This document shows, piece by piece, positions 22,008-33,469 of a DNA stretch of 64,000 nucleotides; position 1 is the first letter of the stretch; every line of letters begins with the position of its first letter. The notes under the pieces were generated by a model. It worked only from the letters and a program-made list of their open reading frames with translations, did not search any database and had not been told where the DNA came from. The DNA is from Leptobrachium leishanense (Eukaryota; Chordata; Amphibia; Anura; Megophryidae): the NCBI GenBank assembly GCA_009667805.1, contig CM019070.1, forward strand, positions 59,090,735 through 59,154,734, read 5' to 3'. The translations under genes and the position numbers were made by a program.

Positions 22008-23667
22008 TTAGATAAGGAAATTAAAAAGATCAAAATCAACATTGAGACCCAAAGGAGTGAAAGTTCTTAAGTCATAAGCTGTCCTCATCTCTTCCTGCCC
22101 CATTCTCTGAATGTTATTGCCTCCTCTCCAATGTTTTCCTACCCTTTTAATGCCCAAAAACTTTAGACCTCTTGGGTCCGAATTGTGAGACTTAAAGAAA
22201 TGTGCAGAAACAAAATGTTGCATATAACCATTCCTAATGTTGCGAATATGTTCATCTATGCGTTTGTGTAAAGGTCTTGCCGTGCGTCCCACATACTGTA
22301 GTCCGCACGGACATTCCAATAAATAGATAATATTGTTGGTTTTGCATGTAATTAAATTGTTGATTGCATACTCAATATTAGTTATATTTGATTTGTAGTT
22401 CTTGATGCAATTACTACTTTTTGGACTGTTAGAGTTCTTACACGATTGGCAATTTTTGCAATAGAAAAAACCTTTTTCTTGTTGTAACCATCCTGTTTGT
22501 TTCTGTTCTTTTATATAACTCTGAACTAAGGATTGTTTTAGACTGGGGGCACCCCTAAAGGTGATACTAGGTCTTTCATTCAAAATGCCCCTCAGGTCCT
22601 CATCTTCTATCAAAAGATACCAGAACTTGTTTATCGTCTTCTTAATGTCCATATGTAGGTTGTCAAAATCAAAAATCAACCTTGTTGTGGGGTTCTTTTT
22701 TCTTCCAAAATTTGTTTGTGTTAGAAGAGTGGATCTATCAATCTTCTTCACCCCTTGAAAAGCTTCCTCTAAAATTGTCTCAGGGTATTCTTTTTCTTTG
22801 AAGTCAGCTAGAAGTTTCACCGATTCTTTCAAAAAGTGCTCATTTTCAGTGCAGTTCCTCTTGAGACGCATCAGTTGTCCCTTGGGGATGTTATTGAGCC
22901 AAGGGGAAAAATGTCCGCTAGAAAAATGGATATAACTGTTGACATCTACAGGTTTAAAAAAGGTACGTGTTTTAATGGTGGCATTCTCTGTATAAATATA
23001 TAAGTCTAAAAAGACCACCTCCTGTTTACTATAATTAAAATCCAAATGGATATTAAAATCATTCCCATTCAAAAAAGCTAAAAAATCCTGTAGAGAGGCC
23101 TCATCTCCCTTCCAAATAAAAATGACGTCATCGATATATCGACGGTAGGTAACGAGGCCCGCACCCAGGTAGTCATCCAAAAAGGTCTCCTCCCAAAAAG
23201 CCATAAAAAGATTAGCATAACTGGGTGCGAACCTCGTTCCCATCTTAGTGCCCGCCACCTGAATATAAAAATCTTGATTGAACCAAAAATAATTGTTATG
23301 TAAAATCCACTTAATGCTAGCTATTAAAAAGTCTCTCTGTTCCAAAGGAATTTTTCCATCCGTCTCCAAAAATTTAGATGTAGCTTGAAGACCCTTAAAG
23401 TGCTGAATGATAGTATAAAGGGAAGCAACGTCCCCCGTCACTAGCCAGAAATCGTCCTGCCATTGATGTTGTATTAAAATATTCAAAATATCCTTGGTAT
23501 CCTTTAAGTATGACCTAGTGTTTTTCACTACAGGCTGCAAGAAGATATCAATATATTCTGACAGTCTCGAGGAAATGGACCCAATGCCCGATATTATGGG
23601 GCGGCCAGGAGGATTTTCTCTGTTCTTGTGAAGTTTCGGTAAAATGTAGAAGGTAGGTATTCTTCAC
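22008..23667 (-). CDS. Penelope-like reverse transcriptase plus GIY-YIG endonuclease, 5'-truncated
   Basis: The frame is open from the junction at about 23667 to the stop at 22008, roughly 550 codons with no native start. In order: RT fingers with L-P-K-L-H-K and P-I-I-S-G-I-G near 23620, the palm with G-T-R-F-A-P-S-Y-A-N-L-F near 23220, and the catalytic Y-R-R-Y-I-D-D near 23130. A linker with C-x2-C-x2-C residues near 22455 follows, then the GIY-YIG nuclease (Y-L-L-E-C-P-C-G-L-Q-Y-V-G-R-T near 22310). This RT-endonuclease order defines Penelope-like elements. The RT lacks its N-terminal part. No stop codons interrupt what remains. Confidence 0.9.
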
Positions 23668-23668
23668 G

Positions 23669-24626
23669 TACCTTTTTTAAACCTGTAGATGTCAACAGTT
23701 ATATCCATTTTTCTAGCGGACATTTTTCCCCTTGGCTCAATAACATCCCCAAGGGACAACTGATGCGTCTCAAGAGGAACTGCACTGAAAATGAGCACTT
23801 TTTGAAAGAATCGGTGAAACTTCTAGCTGACTTCAAAGAAAAAGAATACCCTGAGACAATTTTAGAGGAAGCTTTTCAAGGGGTGAAGAAGATTGATAGA
23901 TCCACTCTTCTAACACAAACAAATTTTGGAAGAAAAAAGAACCCCACAACAAGGTTGATTTTTGATTTTGACAACCTACATATGGACATTAAGAAGACGA
24001 TAAACAAGTTCTGGTATCTTTTGATAGAAGATGAGGACCTGAGGGGCATTTTGAATGAAAGACCTAGTATCACCTTTAGGGGTGCCCCCAGTCTAAAACA
24101 ATCCTTAGTTCAGAGTTATATAAAAGAACAGAAACAAACAGGATGGTTACAACAAGAAAAAGGTTTTTTCTATTGCAAAAATTGCCAATCGTGTAAGAAC
24201 TCTAACAGTCCAAAAAGTAGTAATTGCATCAAGAACTACAAATCAAATATAACTAATATTGAGTATGCAATCAACAATTTAATTACATGCAAAACCAACA
24301 ATATTATCTATTTATTGGAATGTCCGTGCGGACTACAGTATGTGGGACGCACGGCAAGACCTTTACACAAACGCATAGATGAACATATTCGCAACATTAG
24401 GAATGGTTATATGCAACATTTTGTTTCTGCACATTTCTTTAAGTCTCACAATTCGGACCCAAGAGGTCTAAAGTTTTTGGGCATTAAAAGGGTAGGAAAA
24501 CATTGGAGAGGAGGCAATAACATTCAGAGAATGGGGCAGGAAGAGATGAGGACAGCTTATGACTTAAGAACTTTCACTCCTTTGGGTCTCAATGTTGATT
24601 TTGATCTTTTTAATTTCCTTATCTAA
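23669..24626 (+). CDS. Second Penelope-like copy: RT C-terminus and GIY-YIG endonuclease
   Basis: The frame is open from the central junction (R-T-F-F-K-P-V-D-V) through the Met at 23763 to the stop at 24626. The last 287 residues appear identical to the minus-strand copy. The catalytic RT box is missing, so this copy carries only the thumb/linker and the endonuclease (Y-V-G-R-T motif near 24340). It could not support reverse transcription itself. Near-identity of the arms points to formation in one event or to recent copying. Confidence 0.88.
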
Positions 24627-25237
24627 TTTTATTGACATAAATCTTCATGGTAGTTATGATTCCTGCCTTTTATTATGTGTCTCTATTATGGCTATACGTT
24701 TTTCTTGTATGCGGTATATATCACTGTTTCATGTTATCATTAATAGTATTGGAATGATGTAATATTTTTTTGGATGCTTCTCTAGATGCCTTTTACAATT
24801 TATGTTTTTTTGTTTTTTTTTTACTCTTGTAATCATGTTGTTATGTTTTTAAGATTCCTCCCCTCCTTTTTTGGAGCGTTTTTAGAAGTATTAAGAATCT
24901 ATACTCTTTCTAATGTTCGTTTTTAATGCTGTTCGCTTTTTAATGCTGTTCGATTTTTAATGCTGTTTACAATACTATTTTTAAATTCATTGATCCATAC
25001 ACACAGTGTTTTATGGGTGTTATGAATTTTTTAGCCTTAATGATTATCTTAAAGGTTTTTGTGATCGCCTATATGTGGCAATTTTTTCAATACTTGTGTT
25101 TTGTGCTTTTTTGCAATATATTCAAACATATTGAAGCATTTGTAAGATCTCCTATAGGGAGTGGCTTCAGAAAAATTCTAATAGAAGCTCAACAGGTGTG
25201 CCAAGTCAAGACACTATTTAGAGAGGATGATGGCATA

Positions 25238-25296
25238 GTGACGTATGCTCTGATGAAGTCCCGTGGGCGGGGCGAAACGCGTCAGCACTACGTCAC
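25238..25296 (+). ncRNA. Type I hammerhead ribozyme (right Penelope copy)
   Basis: Same fold as the left copy: stem I gtgacgtatgct with agcactacgtcac, CTGATGA, stem II gtccc/ggggc with a gtgggc loop (one base different from the left copy), GAAA, 2-bp stem III, cleavage after GTC. All core bases expected for a type I hammerhead are present. Confidence 0.88.
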
Positions 25297-26074
25297 TTTA
25301 TCATCGCGGTCCCACCTTTGGTATCGAGTGACCACCTTGGAAGCAGCCCGGGAGCTCCGGGTGGTTTGTTTATAAAGGCTTGACGGGACGTGATGTTTTA
25401 TCTGGCAGTGGGTGAGATCCAATCCTAAACCCACTACCTATATTCTGTACGTATATTATGTCAGCAGATTTTTAATATATATTAATAAAAGGTATAACAC
25501 TATCGAATTTTTCCTTTTTCGAGATATATACTTTTAATGAAGATTCACCAAAGAAGTGGTCGTTCGTTCCAAAGGATTGGAAGATTTTACTGAAAATCCC
25601 TTCCACAACAGGGACTGGATATCCACTGAACGAACCATAGAGAAATAGAACTTTCTTTCTCTCCTTGCTGTGCAGACTAGCATGCTTCCAACATAGACTA
25701 TACAAAAGTTTTTTACTTTATTTTAGCGCAACACCACCAATTTTTGTTTTTCATGTTATATGCTTTCTGAATTTGGTGGATATCAGGGTGGTGTTTTTTG
25801 CTGCTCATTGTTTTGGGTGTTTCCACAGTATAAACCCTTTTTGATTGTTAACACTACATTACACCTGCACTGGAGATCCTCGTATGCCACCAATTAACCT
25901 ATCAAGTACTCAGGTATCCCCAATCCACCTACGAGCCCCAGGTGAACGATGTTGTTATGATCCTCTGAACCCTATTTAAATCTGCCGCCTTTCCTAGTTC
26001 ATTAACCAGGTTATACTGTGGTTCACCACCACGTTATCCAGTGGTCCCTCTTGCTCCAAGAGAATCCTGAGTTC

Positions 26075-26620
26075 CAGACCTGCTTCCACGGTACCAGCTC
26101 CGTTTCCAGACCTGCTTCCACGGTACCAGCTCTGCTTCCAGACCTGATTCCACGGTACCAGCTCCGCTTCCAGACCTGCTTCCACGGTACCAGCTCCGCT
26201 TCCAGACCTGCTTCCACGGTACCAGCTCCACTTCCAGACCTGCTTCCACGGTACCAGCTCCGCTTCCCGACCTGCTTCAACGGTACCAGCTCTGCTTCCC
26301 GACCTGCTTCCATGGTACCAGCTCCGCTTCCAGGCCTGCTTCCACGGTACCAGTTCCATCTTCAAGCTTGCTAACACAGTGCCAGTTCCATCTTCAAGCT
26401 TGCTACCCCAGTACCAGTTTCCTCTCCAGGCTTTGCACCACGGCGCCAGCTCCATCTACAGGCTTGTTTCCTCGGCACCAGTTCCATCGCCAGGCTTACT
26501 TCCACGTCACCAGTTCCATCTCCAGGCTTGCTTCCACGGCACCAGTTCCATCTCCAGACTTGTTTCCACGGCACCAGCTCCATCTCCAGGCTTGTTTCTA
26601 TACCCACGGTACCAGTTCCA
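26075..26620. repeat. Minisatellite, 32-bp unit
   Basis: The unit starts cagacctgcttccacggtac and continues cagctccgcttc; early units start at 26075, 26107 and 26139. The right half is more diverged (caggcttgcttccacggcac). Because 32 is not a multiple of three, the reading frame rotates with each unit, arguing against coding. Confidence 0.9.
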
Positions 26621-26879
26621 GATCCTATCTTCAAGTCCAATTCCTCTACCCTGGTCTATTTCAAAGATTACAACTCGTGTTATTTACCCCTACAATCCTT
26701 CGTTCTGGACTTTACTCTTGTCAAAGAAATCTTGCGTTACCTTTTGTTCTGGACTTATATTTTGTTCCATCCAGTAAATGCTCAACTGATCATACATCTC
26801 CTGGTCTCCTTCTTCGGCTTGCCATTGGGTTCCATACACACAACACTACACAGGGGTCATAGCCTCTGCCCTTACAAGG

Positions 26880-27145
26880 TCTGTCTTGTTACACTGTAAT
26901 ATTCTGTAACTGGAACAGATAAATGGTGAGCTGTTGTCCTGGGTAGTGAACCTGTATTAGCATTAGTGGTAGCAGTCTTATCTCCATGAGGTTTAGGCTT
27001 CTCAGGACGAGAGCAAACCACATGTCCTGCACCTCCACAATGCAGGCATAGCTGGTTCTGTCTTATGAGTTCTAGTTCTGCCAGAGTCAGTTGGCTTATC
27101 TTCATGGGCTCCTCAGCATTGGGAAGTAGAGGCGGGTCATCAAGC
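26880..27145 (-). pseudogene. Ty3/gypsy gag fragment
   Basis: The minus-strand frame contains E-E-P-M-K-I-S-Q-L-T-L and then C-L-H-C-G-G-A-G-H-V-V-C, a zinc knuckle that has lost two residues before its last cysteine. This matches the C-terminal end of a gypsy gag like that at 2492-3411, but of a different family. No LTR or pol was seen next to it. Confidence 0.6.
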
Positions 27146-27305
27146 ATAAAGCCTGAGACACACTGAGAGTATAGTGACGCACAGCGTAGCGAAGCAAAGT
27201 GACGCAAACATTTTGCAGGCTTGACTTCACGCCGCTCCGCCTCGCAGCCCCTCTACACTGCATTACGTTTGCTTCTCTTCGCACTGGACAGGAATCCACT
27301 AACTA

Positions 27306-27604
27306 CAGTCAGGTCCAGAATTATTGGGACATCAACACAATTCTAACATCTTTGGCTCTATACACGACCACAATGGAGTTGGAATGAAACAAACACAATG
27401 TGCTTAACAAGTGGGAGGCACATCTGCAAACTGCTGTAAGTCCTACACCGTTCACCTGAGTTGGATGTACATACCCTCAAATTAAAGCTGACAGTCTGCA
27501 GTTAAAGCACATTGTGTTTGTTTCATTCCAATTCCATTGTGGTGGTGTATAGAGCCAAAGATGTTAGAATTGTGTCGATGTCCCAATATTTCTGGACCTG
27601 ACTG
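27306..27604. mobile_element. Internally deleted Tc1 element (MITE)
   Basis: A 299-bp copy consisting of the two roughly 200-bp TIRs of the Tc1 at 35736-37482. It starts cagtcaggtccagaattatt, ends tctggacctgactg, and has TA on both sides (27304-27305 and 27605-27606). No transposase sequence remains. Confidence 0.9.
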
Positions 27605-27842
27605 TAAATTAAAATGTACACGCCAAAACCTTTTTATTTTCACAAAGCGCATGTCATAAAGGCAAAATAGTTTCTATTGAATAAAATACATTTGAATTAC
27701 TGCCAATTTAATAGGAATAGTATAAAAAAATTAGAAAAAAAGTAACCCTAATCATATATATTATAGGGACACAGGGAACGCTATGTACAGAGTAGGGATG
27801 CATTGATACCACACAGACATATACATACATATATTTTAACAT

Positions 27843-27883
27843 GCAGACCTCATACATATATATATACCCACTATATATATATT

Positions 27884-27906
<23 letters not shown>
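27843..27906. repeat. AT dinucleotide microsatellite
   Basis: Interrupted (at)n tract, with further short at runs at 27976-27991. Region 27605-27842 before it holds nothing I recognise. Confidence 0.85.
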
Positions 27907-27915
<9 letters not shown>

Positions 27916-27922
27916 ATCCCCT

Positions 27923-28260
27923 AATGTGTGTCTGTGTATATATGGTCTGGTCTGAGGTCTTTGTGGAATAATAAAATATATATATATATATGTTTTATTA
28001 TTCCACACAGACCTCAGACCAGACCATATATACACAGACACACATTGGGGAGTGGCATGTGGACAGCCTCAACTAAATGCTCTCCCCCCCCCATCCCTCC
28101 AGAAGAAATGTTTGAACTTTACAGAGCAGTGAGTGGAAAAAAGGGGACTCTTCTCACATCCTGACCAGTGTGTAATTATATATATACTGGTCAGGATGTG
28201 AGAGGTGTTCCCTTTCTTTCACTCACTGCTGTCAATTTTCTTCTGGAGGGATGGGGTAGG
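27923..28260. repeat. Two adjacent long hairpins
   Basis: The first has arms of about 55 bp (27923-27975 and 27993-28046, aatgtgtgtctgtgtatata against its complement) around a (ta)n loop with one or two mismatches. The second runs from about 28083 to 28258: tccctccagaag pairs with cttctggaggga, and catcctgaccagt with actggtcaggatg around tatatata. Both may be snap-back MITEs. Confidence 0.85.
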
Positions 28261-28424
28261 GTTGCCACCTTTTCTTCAAGCCAAACCCGAACATTCTAGT
28301 GTTGGGCTTGGGTGGCCATTTTTTTTTGTAGCGTATACATTATGCGTATATTTACTTTATGTGTATACATATAATGACACGTGGTATGCATGGCAAGTCA
28401 GGCTGGTATTTAGGCACACTGGTA

Positions 28425-28965
28425 TGATGCATGGCAGACTGGTAATATGGCTGGCAGACTGGTATTTTGCATGGCAGACTGGTATTGTGCATGGCAGACT
28501 GGTAATATGGCATGGCAGACTTGTATTTTGCATGGCAGACTGGTAATATGGCTGTCAGACTGGTATTGTGCATGGCAGACTGGTAATATGGCTGTCAGAC
28601 TGGTATTGTGCATGGCAGACTGGTATTATGCATGGCAGACTGGTATTTTGCATGGCAGACTCGTATTTTTGCATGGCAGACTGCTATTATGCATGGCAGA
28701 CTGGTAATATGGCTGGCAGACTCGTATTATGCATGGCAGACTGGTATTTTGCATGGCAGACTGGTAATATGGCTGGCAGACTGGTATTGTGCATGGCAGA
28801 CTGGTAATCTGGCTGGCAGACTGGTAATATGGCTGGCAGACTGGTATTTTGCATGGCAGACTGGTATTATGCATGGCAGACTGGTATTTTGCATGGCAGA
28901 CTGGTAATATGGCTGGCAGACTCATATTATGCATGGCAGACTGGTATTATGCATGGCAGACTGCC
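28425..28965. repeat. Minisatellite, 20-bp unit
   Basis: The unit catggcagactggtattttg alternates with gctggcagactggtaatatg, about 27 units. ORFs in several frames follow from three units making 60 bp. The array ends at a GC-rich segment. Confidence 0.92.
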
Positions 28966-29335
28966 AGAGGGGGGTCCCGGCGGCACCTGGTCCAGGTCTG
29001 GCTGCAGGGAGGCTCTCCTCTTTCCCCGTGCTGCTGGACCGAGGCGAAGAACAGACGGAGGGATGTCTGCTGTGTGATCAGCGCGGTGGGAGGGATTTAC
29101 AGCACACAGCGCAGGCGCCGTGTGCTGCAGATCCAACCCCTCCCCTCAGCGCGCCGCACCACCAAGGGGAAAGTTGGATTTTTTCAACTTCCTTCGCTCA
29201 GCGCCGCATCGTGACGTGGCCTGAGCGAGAGAGATGGAAGAATCTGGACACACTGAGCGCGTCTCGCCGCGCGGCGCCGTTTACAGGCGCCGCACGGCGC
29301 TTCGCGCTCAGTGTGCATCAGGCTTAAGACTAACA
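28966..29335. other. GC-rich segment, unassigned
   Basis: CpG-rich, with an inverted pair near its right end: cactgagcgcg (29256) and cgcgctcagtg (29301), with gcggcgccgt between. It may be one terminus of a MITE; the related motif cacactgaga lies at 27157. No coding frame is convincing. Confidence 0.45.
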
Positions 29336-29339
29336 GTGT

Positions 29340-29745
29340 TATTCAAAGAGATCCGAATGGCTGCTGAAAGGGAACCGAATGCTGAAAATCAGCATTCGGT
29401 TACGTTTCTTGGCAATTCGACTATCCGGAGAGAAGGCAATTCGCCAAATCTTGGCTAATTGCCTGCACATACAGTGCCTGCTCGAGGGCAGTGAATCTCC
29501 ATAGAGAAGAAATGCTTCCGCTATTTAGAGAACAAAAACCAGCAGTGAAAGGTTCCCGAAATGCCTTGCCATTCGGTGCTTTAATTCGGCAGGTTTATTC
29601 AGGCAAATCCCATAGGCTTCAATGTTAAAAAATTTCCCGTTTTAATGCATTATCTAATAAACCGTTGATTATAATATTCTGCAGTAAAGAGTCTCTTTAT
29701 TTATAGATTTTTTGTAGGATATTTTAAGCATTTTTCAGGATTTTT
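29340..29745 (+). repeat. Diverged relative of the 8515-9003 repeat
   Basis: From gtgcctgctcgagggcagtg (29474) onward it follows the minus strand of 8515-8790, including ggcaggtttattcagg and ctaataaaccgtt. It ends at the TTAA where the next element inserted. Confidence 0.65.
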
Positions 29746-29749
29746 TTAA

Positions 29750-32742
29750 CCCCTTAGGGACCGCTGACGTACCTTGTACAAGTACGTCCTGCCCACGGGT
29801 CTCCCTTAGGCCCGCGGACGTACATAGTACATCAGCGGCTCTTAATCCAACACAAGATAGTGATCCACCACCTCCAATCCCAGAAGCCCCCTCTGCCACC
29901 CTCTGCCGCTTCCTCCCAGCCACGGAGGAGAAAGTCAATTCCTTACTGTCCTCCTCACATCTCACCACATGCCAGCTCGACTCCATTCCCTCACATCTAA
30001 TTCCTCCCCTCTCCTCCTCCCTCATCCCTGCTCTCACACACATCTTCAACCTATCTCTCTCCACTGGCTCCTTCCCATCCGCCTTCAAACACGCGCTAGT
30101 TACTAAAGAAACCATCCCTCGATCCTAACTCTCCATCCAACTACCATCCTGTATCCCTTCTTCCCTTCACATCTAAGCTCTTAGAAAAAATAGTTTTCAA
30201 CTGCCTCTCCCTGTCTTCTAATTCCCTACTCGACCCACTGCAATCTGGTTTCCGTCCCCTACACTTAACTGAAACTGCCCTCAAAGTCACCAACGACCTC
30301 CTAACTGCTAAAAAACATGGCCATTATTCTATTCTCATCCTGCTTGACCTCTCGACTGCTTTCGACACTGCTGACCACACCCTCCTTCTACAGACTCACA
30401 GCTCTCTTGGTCTCTGTGACACTGCACTCGCTTGGGTTGACTCCTATCTATCCAACAGGTCCTTCTCTGTGTCCTTTGCGGGTAACTCCTCCTTCTTCAT
30501 TGCCTTTATCTGTTGGTGTACCTCAAGGCTCTGTCCTTGGTCCTCTGCTCTTTTCCATCTACACCTCCTCCCTGGGCAAAATCATTAATAGCTTTGGCTT
30601 TAACTGCCACCTCTATGCTGATGATACTCAGATCTACCTCTCTACTCCTGATCTCTCTCCCCCTGTCCTTTCCAAAGTCAGCGACTGTTTATCTGCCATC
30701 TCCTCCTGGATGGCCTCTCACCACCTATAGATCAACATGTCTAAGACTGAACTCCTACTAAATCCTCCTCCTAATGCCTCCCCACCTCCTGACTTCTCTA
30801 TCACGGTGGAGGGTATCACTATCTCCCCATCAAACCAGGTTCGCTGTCTTGGAGTTACACTTGACTCTGCTCTTTCCTTCATCCCCCACATCCAGTCTCT
30901 TTCCTCCTTCTGCCGATACCAACTACGTAATATTTCCAGAATTCGGCCATTTCTTACCGCTGTCACCACAAAACAACTCATCCACACCCTGGTAATCTCC
31001 CGATTTGACTATTGCAATAATCTCTTATCTGGCCTCCCCCTCTCCCGCCTCCCCCCCTACAATCCATCCTGAACGCCTCTGCCAAGCTAATCCACCTCAC
31101 CCGCATCTCTGTCTCTGCCGCTCCCCTCTGCGAGTCCCTTCACTGGCTCCCCATCCACTGCAGAATTAAATTCAAAATCCTTACCCTGACCTACATTAAC
31201 CCTTACTAACTCAGCTCCCCACTACCTGTCCTCACCAGTCACCAAATACACCCCAGCCCGCTCCCTAAGGTCAAACAGTGACCTACGCCTAGCTTCCCCC
31301 CGCATCACCTCTTCCCATGATAGACTTCAGGATTTCTCACGCGCAGCCCCTATCCACTGGTATGCTCTCCCTCGTACAGTCAGACTTTCCCCTAATTTCT
31401 CTTCCTTCAAATGCTCCCTTTAACCATTCCTATTTAGGGAACCCAACTCAGTGACGCAACCATCAATTACTCTCACCTTGCAGTCCTCTCCTCCTGTTTC
31501 CAACCCCAACCCTTCTAGATTGTGAGTTCCTACGGGAATAGGGCATGTTTCCTCCTGTACTGTTTGTCAAATGTTGTTCAATGTACTGTAACCCTGTCTA
31601 TACTGTGCCTATTGTATAGCGCTGCGGAATATACCAGAGCTCTATAAATAATGAATAATAAATAATAATCATAATAATCTCCCTCCCGCCCGATACTTAC
31701 CTCCCTCGCTGGATCCCTCACAGATCTGGCAGGGAGGAAGTCTGCCCCCGTGATCTAGATGGCCGACGAGCTCGATGACGTCACCACGCAGCGTGGTGAC
31801 GTCATCAGCAGGCGCCCCCTTTGAAATCAATGGAGGGGAGGGGGGCTCATTCAGAGCCCGTTATCTCCCCAACCATTGAAGATAGAGTGCTGCAAGTTGC
31901 ACCGCTGGAAAGGGGAGAGCATTATCCATTTCACTGCTGGATCGCGATTCGGTTCAAATTTGCACCAAATCGCGAATCAAATCTGGAGTGGGCTGACATC
32001 GTGGATGTCAGCCAAGCCTCCAGGTCACCCCTGACCCACTGACATCCCCACCATATGTATGAGGATGTCAGTGGGCCAGTTAACCCTCTAGCTGCCAAGG
32101 GGAGATAGGGGGATCCTTTGGATCCCCCTATCTCCCGATCCATGCTGGACATCATTGGAAATGCCGGATCATGGCCTTTCCAATGATACCAAACATGACT
32201 AGGTTCGGTGTAAAAAAAGCTAAAAATAAATAAAATATAAAAAAAATGAATTTTATTTTTTCTTAATTTTTTTGTCTGGGGGGTTTAGTTAAATAGGATT
32301 TTTAGTCATCTAAAAATAATGAGCATAAAACAGTCAGAATGAGCTCAGCGCACATAGGTGAACTGGCTCAGCAATGAAGGGATTAAAAAGCAAAAACATG
32401 TAAAAATTGGGTATTTCTATTCTCGGGACAAAATTCTGAAACTATTTAGCCGGGGTCTTTTTTGGTGGTTGTAGATTTTGGGGATTATATTATGAAAAGG
32501 TGTGTTTTTACCATTTTTTTCATCATATTTCATATTTTTTTATAGTAAATTATAGGATATGATGGAAATAATGGTATTTTTAGAAAGTCCATTTAATGGA
32601 GGGGAAAACGGTGTATAATATGTGTGGGTTGCATAAATGAGTAAGAGGAAAATTTGACCTAAAGACGAACAGCGCAGAAACGTAAAAACAGCAGCGGTCA
32701 CTAAAGGACGGATTTGTGTAAAACCGCCCAGTCACTAAGGGG
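29750..32742 (+). mobile_element. TTAA-flanked non-autonomous transposon with an L2 inside
   Basis: Flanked by TTAA (29746-29749 and 32743-32746). The ends are ccccttagggaccg and (reverse complement) ccccttagtgactg. Without the L2 at 29848-31674 it is about 1.17 kb and aligns along its length with 58574-59798, including the gctgacatc-tggatgtcagccaagcctcc block and the right 350 bp. No transposase gene. Confidence 0.88.
29848..31674 (+). pseudogene. L2-clade LINE reverse transcriptase, decayed
   Basis: An 1827-bp 5'-truncated LINE flanked by taatc (29843-29847 and 31675-31679) in an otherwise continuous TTAA element. Its RT is spread over several frames: L-E-K-I-V near 30185, [12 protein letters not shown] near 30345, [11 protein letters not shown] near 30520, and the catalytic Y-A-D-D-T-Q-I-Y-L near 30620. 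[13 protein letters not shown] follows near 31000. It ends with the gcgctgcggaatat tail and an (aat)n run. Frameshifts and an in-frame stop near 30728 make it inactive. The endonuclease domain is absent. Confidence 0.9.
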
Positions 32743-32746
32743 TTAA

Positions 32747-33469
32747 AAAGTTCCAATTTTTTTTAGTTTTTATTTAACTTTACTTATTTTTTCCTGTAAA
32801 AGCCCTTTTTATTATCATTCATTGGACCTCATATGTAAATTTCAGACATTTTCGCTCAGCAGTTTCTTTGCAAACAGTGTTTCACTTTTCAAACATTCAA
32901 GTAAACTGTTTTTCTAATTTATTCACTGCATTCGTCTGCGGTGTCGGCTTTTTCCGGCAGCTGCGTTGTGTGTGATTGGCTCCTGCTCGGGTTTTTTCGG
33001 TGTTTTTGGCTAGTTAATCCAGATGTTTTTGCAGGTTTCAGTGTGCATTCGCCCTCGTTTTGCAGTGAGTTTTCGGCGGGTTTGCGGCGACTTTTCCCTG
33101 CAATTCGGGGACCCTGTGGTGCTTGAATACACCGCAGGGTTGCCGAAATGGGATCGCCAAATAGAACTGAATTGAAGAGAACGAAAAGTCACCGAACGTG
33201 CGGTGACTTTTCGATTCTCTTTGAATTACCCTGCAAGTACAGGGGGTACTGGTATCTTGGGGAGAGACCTGGGGTCGGCCAGAATATTCCCCCCCCCTTT
33301 TTTTTTGGCATTCTCTCCAACACCAGTCAATGGCGATTGTCAGATATATCATTTCTTCAAGAGATGTCAGGATAGCTCCTCATGCTAGTTCATCCTTGAC
33401 GTGATCACTTAGACCGCGGTAGACCTACAGCATGATACTGCTACCACCATGCTGCAATGTAATTGAAGC
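32747..33469. other. Unassigned; contains a strong hairpin
   Basis: At 33176-33222 gagaacgaaaagtcaccg pairs with cggtgacttttcgattctc around an aacgtg loop. The stretch near 33430-33469 has gatactgctaccaccatgct, reminiscent of Tc1 transposase genes, but too short to call. Confidence 0.5.

Larger units (their letters stand above)
20883..25852. mobile_element. Penelope-like retroelement, two copies head to head
   Basis: The left copy is on the minus strand (20883-23667) and the right on the plus strand (23668-25852). The arms 20890-22970 and 23668-25745 are inverted repeats of about 2.08 kb with only scattered differences; the 287-residue C-terminal products are identical by eye. The left copy has about 0.7 kb more 5' sequence, which forms the spacer. 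Both are 5'-truncated at the centre. The pair is bounded by one 15-bp direct repeat, actacattacacctg (20868-20882 and 25853-25867), indicating a single integration. Each arm has a hammerhead ribozyme. Confidence 0.88.

Noticed and set aside
26018..26860. Overlapping frames in the 32-bp minisatellite as a repetitive protein
   Set aside because: The unit is not a multiple of three, so the frame rotates each unit; openness comes from lack of stop triplets in the unit.
28400..28970. 20-bp array considered as a CRISPR-like array
   Set aside because: Units are contiguous variants of one sequence with no unique spacers, and no cas genes occur in this eukaryote-like window.
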